Assembly (NCBI GenBank): GCA_029251085.1
Contig: JAQXDZ010000008.1
Span: 17,489-81,488 of the forward strand
Direction: 5' to 3'
DNA length: 64,000 nucleotides
Source of the DNA: Mariniblastus sp.
GTDB lineage: Bacteria; Planctomycetota; Planctomycetia; Pirellulales; Pirellulaceae
Shown here: positions 58,801 to 64,000 of the stretch, piece after piece
Layout of the letters: each line of letters opens with the position of its first letter
Numbering within the stretch: the stretch's first letter is position 1
Position numbers and translations under genes: made by a program
The notes under the pieces: model-generated
Databases searched by the model: none
The model's input: the letters and a program-made list of their open reading frames with translations, nothing else
Told to the model about the DNA's origin: nothing

Positions 58801-59277
58801 ACCGTCAGCTTCCGCGTCTTCGACGGTTGGGATCGTGACTTCGATTTTGTCGGCACCCAAAGGGCGGATCATGATTTCTTTGGTTCCCGACGGGTTTACC
58901 CTTCGGACCAGCGCGGGAATGATGTCAGCCGCTTCGGGGCGTTTTCCAGCGCCGTCTTCATCGAGAAACGCGTCAAGATTGAGGGACCCAATCATGTTGA
59001 TACCACCTCGAAGATCCACGCCCAGTTTGGGTGGCCACTTGGCCCAGATCATCAAAGTCGCGACTAGAACGGCAATCAAAACGATTGACATTCTTCCCTG
59101 ATACTCGGCGACCTTTAGCCCCGAGGAAATATATTTCGCGGCGAAGAAGCCGAGAGCGACTGCAGCAATTAACAATAGAAAAACAAAAAGTCCCGTTTGG
59201 TAAAAGGGAACAGTGTTTTCAGCAGCTTGGGCTGCGTTTTGTGCCAAAAGGGAAGCGTTGGAGCTGAACTCTAACAT
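55897..59277 (-). CDS. secDF: SecDF fusion protein of the Sec export machinery
   Basis: 1126 aa. SecD half: membrane helices at about 27-47 and 63-80, [11 protein letters not shown] near 88, and [27 protein letters not shown] near 475. SecF half from about 580: [33 protein letters not shown] and [19 protein letters not shown] near 1025. SecD-SecF fusions are known in several phyla. A long acidic Pro/Glu/Lys insert (about 715-930) in the first SecF periplasmic loop contains a tandem EATKP repeat (15 bp unit, near 56855-56905). It pulls exported proteins through with the proton gradient. yajC precedes it by about 100 bp. Confidence 0.96.
   Translation of the reverse strand: [1126 protein letters not shown]
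56855..56905. repeat. 15-bp tandem repeat encoding EATKP in SecDF
   Basis: Repeats of agttgcttccggctt (about three copies, last one diverged) lying in the acidic linker. It keeps the reading frame; repeat-number variation between strains is plausible. Confidence 0.7.
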
Positions 59278-59378
59278 CCGAGGATTCCTAAAGTATATAT
59301 GGGTAAAGGATTCGCGTTATTTTTTTAAAAACAGGACTCTCAAGAAACTAATTTCACTCGAGAGTTGTTTCACTTGCA

Positions 59379-59786
59379 TCAACTATCTGCTGCGTCTTCA
59401 TCGGATACTACACGAACGATTGATTTCGCTAGTATCTGCATTTTCGAGTTACTTGCTTCGTCGACTCGAAGGGTGACGTATTCAGCATCCGAACGGTGAT
59501 TCACGACGGTTCCCAGAATGCCACCGGCCGTTACGACTTTGTCGTTCTTTTTCAAGTTAGCAAGCAGGTCCGAGGTTTTGGCTTGTGCCTTGTTTTTCGG
59601 CCGAGCCATCATGATAAAGTAAACCAGCATTACAGCCATCAAGGCCGGAAACATCCAGCTGTCGAAGAGGCTTGGCGTCTTGTTCGCCAATTCTTCTCCT
59701 GCGACTCCGCCATCGGCAGTTGTTTCTGATGTTTGAACTTGCGTTTGTGCAAGGAAATACCAGCAAGTGTTGTAAAAGTTTATCAT
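59379..59786 (-). CDS. yajC: Preprotein translocase subunit YajC
   Basis: 135 aa. Single membrane helix (WMFPALMAVMLVYFIMMARPKNKAQ) then the small YajC domain (LLANLKKNDKVVTAGGILGTVVNHRSDAEYVTLRVDEASNSKMQILAKSIVRVV). It is an accessory of SecDF. Upstream of secDF and downstream of tgt on the same strand, the common tgt-yajC-secDF order. Confidence 0.93.
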   Translation of the reverse strand: MINFYNTCWYFLAQTQVQTSETTADGGVAGEELANKTPSLFDSWMFPALMAVMLVYFIMMARPKNKAQAKTSDLLANLKKNDKVVTAGGILGTVVNHRSDAEYVTLRVDEASNSKMQILAKSIVRVVSDEDAADS

Positions 59787-60198
59787 TAGACCTAGCTCGT
59801 CCCACGATAGTTTGGTTCAGTGGTTCCGATGTTGGAACCGCCGATCACCATTGGGTGTCAAACAATCACGGTGGAAAGAAAACAAAAAACGAAGGGAACC
59901 AAGTGCGAGGAGTTTTTATTTAGGAGCAGCTTTGGGAAACTTTCAAGCCGATTTAGGGCTCAGAATTCGTTCACTCGAGCTACGCATCTCTTCGCACTTC
60001 ACTCTTTTTTCAAGCCGATAATGATAAATCGATGGTCGCTTACCAACAAGGCCAAGTCGGGGGGCAAAATCACGAATAAGCTTGATTTTAAAGGCTAAAA
60101 CGTTTGGAAAGGCTCGAATGGGCCTCTTTGTTCGATTTCTGTCCTTACAAAGGGCCGTGATCGACAAAAAACGTGTGAAAAATCACGATTCAGCGGGG
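59787..60198. other. Spacer between tgt and yajC
   Basis: 412 bp. No gene or terminator recognised; the length suggests yajC-secDF may have its own promoter. Confidence 0.4.
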
Positions 60199-61317
60199 CT
60201 AAGTTGAGTGCCAGCCGGACATATGTTCGGCATGAAAATCGAGAAAACAGTCGTTCGCGATTGCTTCACGTGCCTTTCGCATCAACTGCTGGTAGTAGGC
60301 TAGGTTATGGAGGGAGAGCAGGATCGGCCCCAGCATTTCTTTGGCTTTGAAAAGGTGACGCAGATATGCGCGGCTAAGATGCGAGTAGGGCGTCTCGATA
60401 TCGGCCTGTAACGGGCGAGGATCCCGTTCGTGGATGGCGTTGCGGATCTTGATTCTTCCTTCGTCGGTAAACGCCATGGCGTTACGTCCGTTTCTGGTCG
60501 GCATCACACAATCGAACATGTCGACTCCCCGCTTAACACCTTCAATTAGATCTTCAGGTGTTCCGACTCCCATCAGATACCTTGGTTTTTTTGCGGGTAA
60601 AACGGGACAGGTCACATCGAGCATCGCGTACATTTCGCTTGGCGGTTCACCGACACTTAATCCGCCGATGGCGTAGCCCGGGAAATCAAGGTCGATCAGT
60701 TGTTCAGCGCATTGCACCCGCAATTCCGGGTCGAGCCCGCCTTGGACAATTGCGAATTGAACTTGTGATTCGAGATTGTGAGCATCTTGGGAACGCTTGG
60801 CCCAGCGAATAGTGCGTTCCATTGCATCGAGGATCGTCTCTTTTTCGTTGGGCAGTTCAATCACGTGGTCAAGCACCATCGCAATGTCTGCCCCCAGTTC
60901 CTGTTGAATTTGGACGCTCCGCTCGGGAGTCAGTTCCATTTTTGAGCCGTCAATGTGTGATTGGAAGGTAGCGCCGTGTTCTGTAATTTTGGTCAGCTGT
61001 GCAAGACTGAAGAGTTGGAAGCCACCACTGTCGGTGAGCATTGGCCCATCCCACCCCATGAACTTGGGCAGGCCACCGAACTCTTGAACTAATTCGGAAC
61101 CGGGGCGAAGCGCGAGGTGGTAAGTGTTGCCAAGGATGATCTGCGCTTTCGTCGATTTTACCAAACCGGTCGTTAGGCCTTTGACTGTAGCGCAGGTTCC
61201 AACTGGCATGAAGGTTGGTAGGTCGATGGTGCCTCGAGGTGTGGTTAGTTTGCTAAGTCTAGCGCCACAGTGTTTGTCCGTATGCAGGACTTCGAAATCA
61301 AACCCATCTTTGTTCAT
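60199..61317 (-). CDS. tgt: tRNA-guanine transglycosylase, zinc-site cysteines missing
   Basis: 372 aa, normal length. Catalytic parts are intact: [32 protein letters not shown] (active-site Asp), GGLSVGEP, and [19 protein letters not shown] (second Asp). It swaps guanine-34 for preQ1 in GUN anticodons. In usual bacterial TGT the zinc ligands lie in CxCxxC about 10 residues before SRAYL. Here that stretch (about 300-312) reads [21 protein letters not shown]: no cysteine at all, while the downstream His ([10 protein letters not shown]) remains. So structural zinc is probably lost. Confidence 0.93.
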   Translation of the reverse strand: MNKDGFDFEVLHTDKHCGARLSKLTTPRGTIDLPTFMPVGTCATVKGLTTGLVKSTKAQIILGNTYHLALRPGSELVQEFGGLPKFMGWDGPMLTDSGGFQLFSLAQLTKITEHGATFQSHIDGSKMELTPERSVQIQQELGADIAMVLDHVIELPNEKETILDAMERTIRWAKRSQDAHNLESQVQFAIVQGGLDPELRVQCAEQLIDLDFPGYAIGGLSVGEPPSEMYAMLDVTCPVLPAKKPRYLMGVGTPEDLIEGVKRGVDMFDCVMPTRNGRNAMAFTDEGRIKIRNAIHERDPRPLQADIETPYSHLSRAYLRHLFKAKEMLGPILLSLHNLAYYQQLMRKAREAIANDCFLDFHAEHMSGWHST

Positions 61318-61387
61318 GGCACGCCTTCTGCATTAACCGGGAAAGGGTAGGAGTCTCATTTGATTCCTAAGCGTTGCTCAAAGAGCG

Positions 61388-61415
61388 AAAAAAAAGACCC
61401 GCGATGTCGCGGGTC
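61388..61415 (-). terminator. Rho-independent terminator of the TPR/alpha-CTD gene
   Basis: Perfect 9-bp stem gacccgcga / tcgcgggtc (61396-61404, 61407-61415) with a two-base spacer, followed on the minus strand by eight T (A run 61388-61395). 33 bp after the stop at 61448. Confidence 0.94.
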
Positions 61416-61447
61416 AGATGTTTTAATAATTTTTAATCAGGTGAGAA

Positions 61448-62773
61448 TTACTCGCCGCGAAGGCTCAAATTCACTTGTACGAGTTTCTCTCGAACTTCCG
61501 TGAGGCTTGTCACGCCGAAGTTTTTGCACTCCAGCAAGTCATCCTGGGATTTTCTTACAAGTTCGCCGATGGTCGCAAGTCCCAAACGAGTCATGCACTT
61601 ACGAGCACGAACCGAAAGATTGAGGTCGGATATCGGGCGATCGAGCAGCATTTGCTCTTCAGGGCTGTACTGGCTGGTATCGACCGGCTCATCTGCCTCA
61701 TCCTTCTGGTGAGCAAATTGTCCGATCATTAACCCTTTGTTGGTCATCATTTCTCGAATTTCAACGAGCGATGTCTCTCCAAAGTTCTTGCTGTTTAGCA
61801 ATTCCATTTCGGAAACTTTGCAAAGATCTCCCAGAGTGAGAATTCCCATTTTCTGTAGGCAGTTTCGACTGCGGACAGAGAGTTCAAATTGAGCAATCGG
61901 AATACTCATCACGCCAGCAATTTGCTGACGAACCTTTTCGCGATCGTGATCATAATGCTCATCCATCGACGCCACTGAGTCGTTGCGATAAAGCAAGGCA
62001 CGGTCGTGTGTCGGATGTGATTCAAGAATGCGATCGTAGCATCGAGTCGCTCGCTCGTATTGATCGTGATCTTCGTAGATCAGGCCAAGGTTCAGCAGGG
62101 CACCGACGTTTGTTGGGAACGATGCTGCGGCACGCTGGTAAAGTTCGATCGCTCGCTCGTCGTTTCCGCGGCGATCATTTTCCAAGGCTAGTCCGAACAA
62201 TGCTCCGGGATGTGAGTCCTCTAGTTCGACAGCTCGCTCATAAAGTTTGCAAACTTCATCAGGATTGTCGCTCATGGCAGCGATAGTTGCTCCACGCTGG
62301 TAGAGGTATTCCGCCGTTTGTTCGATCGGTCCGAACATGTTGTCGAGAATTGTCATCGCACCGGAGAGGTCTTTCGAAAGACGCTTCGTTTCGGCGATTG
62401 CAATTTGGCAGTGGTCGCCGTTGTAACCAGCTCGCTGTGCTGATTCGTAGCACTCGATCGCTTTATCCCAGTTGTGGAGCGCAAATTGGCTCTTGCCCTG
62501 GTAAAAATAGGCTAACGCACCACCGTCCGAATTCTCGAGTGTGACGATGGCAGTTTCGTAATTGCCAATCATATATTGGCAAACACCGAGCCGAACCGAA
62601 GCCGCCGGCGTTCTCTCGAGCTGCGACTCCAACACACCCGTTACTTCTTTTAAGTTCGGGAATTGTGAGTAGTCGTTGCAGACTTTCGTGAGAATGAAGG
62701 TGATCTCGTTGGGACCAAACGAACTGTTGGACAGCAGGATGTCTTTTAATTCGATTTCCGGAACCTGAGCCAT
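61448..62773 (-). CDS. TPR protein with two RNA polymerase alpha-CTD-like domains
   Basis: 441 aa. TPR repeats over about 60-270 (GGALAYFYQGKSQFALHNWDKAIECYESAQRAG, NPDEVCKLYERAVELEDSHPGALFGLALENDRRG, NVGALLNLGLIYEDHDQYERATRCYDRILESHP). Two alpha-CTD-like modules follow: about 290-345 (FELSVRSRNCLQKMGILTLGDLCKVSEMELLNSKNFGETSLVEIREMM) and about 375-438 (LNLSVRARKCMTRLGLATIGELVRKSQDDLLECKNFGVTSLTEVREKL). In RNA polymerase the CTD binds UP-element DNA and activators. No signal peptide: cytoplasmic. I recognise the layout as planctomycete-like, not its role. Confidence 0.82.
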   Translation of the reverse strand: MAQVPEIELKDILLSNSSFGPNEITFILTKVCNDYSQFPNLKEVTGVLESQLERTPAASVRLGVCQYMIGNYETAIVTLENSDGGALAYFYQGKSQFALHNWDKAIECYESAQRAGYNGDHCQIAIAETKRLSKDLSGAMTILDNMFGPIEQTAEYLYQRGATIAAMSDNPDEVCKLYERAVELEDSHPGALFGLALENDRRGNDERAIELYQRAAASFPTNVGALLNLGLIYEDHDQYERATRCYDRILESHPTHDRALLYRNDSVASMDEHYDHDREKVRQQIAGVMSIPIAQFELSVRSRNCLQKMGILTLGDLCKVSEMELLNSKNFGETSLVEIREMMTNKGLMIGQFAHQKDEADEPVDTSQYSPEEQMLLDRPISDLNLSVRARKCMTRLGLATIGELVRKSQDDLLECKNFGVTSLTEVREKLVQVNLSLRGE

Positions 62774-63302
62774 TAAATAACCTCGTTTAAGCGACAGATG
62801 TCAAAGGGCAAGCCGAGATTTGTTAAATCGTCGGGCAATAAGAGTTTTGGACTGCGGTGCAAATGCACTGGTCCTGAATTCAAGCCGCGTATTTTGCCAT
62901 TTTTACAAAGAAAAGGCAACTGCCATTCCTCCGTTAAAAAATTTGGTCAGACCACAATCGTCGGTTGTGATGCGGAAAACACAGTGAAAATCAATAGTTG
63001 ATAGTTTAGGTCAACTGGAAAGCGGCCTAGTTCAGTAAATTCATAGGGTTTTAGGGCAAGATGCACCCAAACGTCTTCGGCAAACTAACCAGAAGCAATG
63101 CAACGAAACAAAAGAGAAATCAGACTATTTCCCCGAATTGCCGAGCGAATTTATGTCAAATCGCGGAATCAAAAGAATATCGAGCCAGAAACTGCCTTTG
63201 GACGGCCCCGCTTTGCCAGGAATTAGGCGTCGGTGGCAAAATTTACGGCGATCGAAAACCGAACTCGCGGCTGCAGAAATTGAGTTTGGAATGCCTCAAA
63301 AG
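62774..63302. other. Spacer between the TPR gene and tRNA-Thr
   Basis: 529 bp. A 67-codon plus-strand frame (62798-63001) and others have no domain and weak ribosome binding sites; probably chance. Promoter of the TPR gene should lie just above 62774. Confidence 0.4.
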
Positions 63303-63376
63303 AGCCACCGGTGGGAGTCGAACCCACAACCCCCGCATTACGAATGCGGTGCTCTGCCAATTAAAGCTACGGCGGC
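63303..63376 (-). tRNA. tRNA-Thr, anticodon CGU
   Basis: 74 nt, minus strand. Acceptor arms gccgccg (5') and cggtggc (3') pair over seven positions with one G.U; anticodon stem ccgca/tgcgg around loop ttcgtaa gives anticodon CGT (63340-63342 on the plus strand); T arm has ttcgact. Discriminator T, no encoded CCA. Decodes ACG. Confidence 0.95.
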
Positions 63377-63402
63377 TATCGGTTTTTACTGAATGAAACT
63401 GC

Positions 63403-64000
63403 CTAGCCGCGTTTTTCAAAACCAAGGAGGCTTTTCAGTAAAAAATTGTTGGTCGTTGTTGCGACCGGTTGATCCGTGCAACGTTGTAAACTCGTTTGCA
63501 GCACAACCTTAATTCTACGCGCAACTGACCCGGGAAGCCAAGCCCCGATTTCCTGCGAAACAGGAGGTGGTGGAGTGGCTGCGCTTCCTGATTTTTCGCC
63601 ACGTACGAGTCGAAGAATCGCAGCTTCGTTTTCTGCGGGTGGATATGGCACGTTTACATACAATAAAAATCGATCCATTTGAGTTTCCGGCAGCGGGTAG
63701 GTTCCTTCCTGCTCGATTGGGTTTTGAGTGGCCAAGGCTAAGAACAGAGGAGGCAAGGCGTGAGTCTCGCCAGCGACGGTCACCTGTCGTTCTTCCATCG
63801 CTTCCAGAAGGGCTGCCTGGACTTTGGCTGGCGCCCGATTTATTTCATCCGCCAGTACGAGATTCCCAAAAATCGGACCCAGTTGAAAATCAAAACTCGC
63901 AGTTTTTTACCGGTAGATTTCGGAGCCCGTAACATCGCTGGGAAGTAAGTCTGGCGTAAACTGGACGCGACGAAATTCACTGTCGACAAGCCGTCCGAGT
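63403..64000 (-). pseudogene. MoxR-family AAA ATPase, partial, with in-frame nonsense codon
   Basis: Runs off the window edge. Reads [25 protein letters not shown], then TAA (63907-63909), then in the same frame [44 protein letters not shown]...[29 protein letters not shown]. In MoxR proteins the column of the stop is often Gln or a similar polar residue, so CAA to TAA is the simplest explanation. Walker B (LVLADEIN) and sensor 1 (ATQNP) are intact. After [21 protein letters not shown] the C-terminal lid domain is short and poorly matching, ending at 63403 close to the tRNA. A sequencing error at the stop is possible, but C-terminal decay supports a broken gene. Confidence 0.65.

Noticed and set aside
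62798..63001. 67-codon basic ORF between the TPR gene and tRNA-Thr
   Set aside because: No domain and weak ribosome binding site; typical of chance frames.
63303..64000. Integrated element at tRNA-Thr, because the broken moxR lies beside it
   Set aside because: No integrase, no repeat of the tRNA end seen in the window, and the moxR decay is explained by point change and truncation.
1..64000. CRISPR arrays, IS elements, prophage
   Set aside because: No spaced direct repeats, transposase or phage genes recognised.

Overview
The window looks like a planctomycete chromosome segment (phylum Planctomycetota, Pirellula/Rhodopirellula-like). The markers are: a protein with a PVC-type CxxCH heme-binding C-terminus, three formylglycine-type sulfatases in a row, CRTAC1-like (VCBS plus ASPIC/UnbV) lipoproteins, a kinase-fold protein with the planctomycete-type N-terminal helical domain, a SecDF fusion with a long acidic periplasmic insert, futalosine-pathway menaquinone genes, and a PEP-CTERM glycosidase. 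Nothing looks like a phage, plasmid, IS element or CRISPR array. Identification is by family knowledge and reading of the translations; no database search was run.

Layout. 0-10 kb (minus strand): argC-argJ, a membrane pseudokinase, a glycosyltransferase and the 2-oxoacid:ferredoxin oxidoreductase pair korA-korB. 10.3-16.7 kb (plus): ndk with a strong terminator, then two tandem paralogous CRTAC1-like lipoprotein genes. 16.8-24 kb: dapF, a DUF374-type acyltransferase, a DoxX/MauE-like membrane protein, a TIM-barrel sugar isomerase, an orphan colicin-immunity-like gene, a cystathionine gamma-synthase family gene and a Cys-rich secreted protein. 24-26 kb: mqnA-mqnC. 26-40 kb: carbohydrate/sulfate-ester region with a cupin-like TAT protein, three sulfatases, a large cytochrome-like protein, a DUF962 protein, GH10 (PEP-CTERM), GH16 lipoprotein and a seven-repeat VCBS protein. 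40-50 kb: AsmA-like protein, MFS transporter, tilS, rny-ymdB. 50-64 kb: small lipoprotein, VWA protein, alpha/beta-hydrolase-like protein, LysM protein, secDF-yajC-tgt, a TPR protein carrying two RNA polymerase alpha-CTD-like modules, tRNA-Thr(CGU), and a broken moxR gene cut by the window edge.

The main discovery is in the tandem pair at 11.1-16.7 kb. Each open frame is interrupted at the same place by a single in-frame TGA. The reading frame continues without shift through the ASPIC/UnbV domain that completes this protein architecture. The eleven codons after TGA encode identical residues in both copies (SCLWREAVRFG) while differing only at synonymous positions. Immediately downstream, each copy can form a hairpin with a small apical loop 20 nt after the TGA, and the stem differences keep base pairing (C-G to U.G, G.U to A-U). 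This is what a bacterial SECIS element looks like. I therefore annotate both genes as candidate selenoproteins with a U-S-C motif; an automatic annotation would split each into two genes. TGA is an ordinary stop elsewhere in the window (for example dapF, mqnA and the acyltransferase gene), so a changed genetic code is not the explanation.

Other points of interest: a tRNA-guanine transglycosylase lacking the zinc-binding cysteines, a pseudokinase without catalytic residues, an alpha/beta-hydrolase without its nucleophile, and a nonsense codon in moxR.
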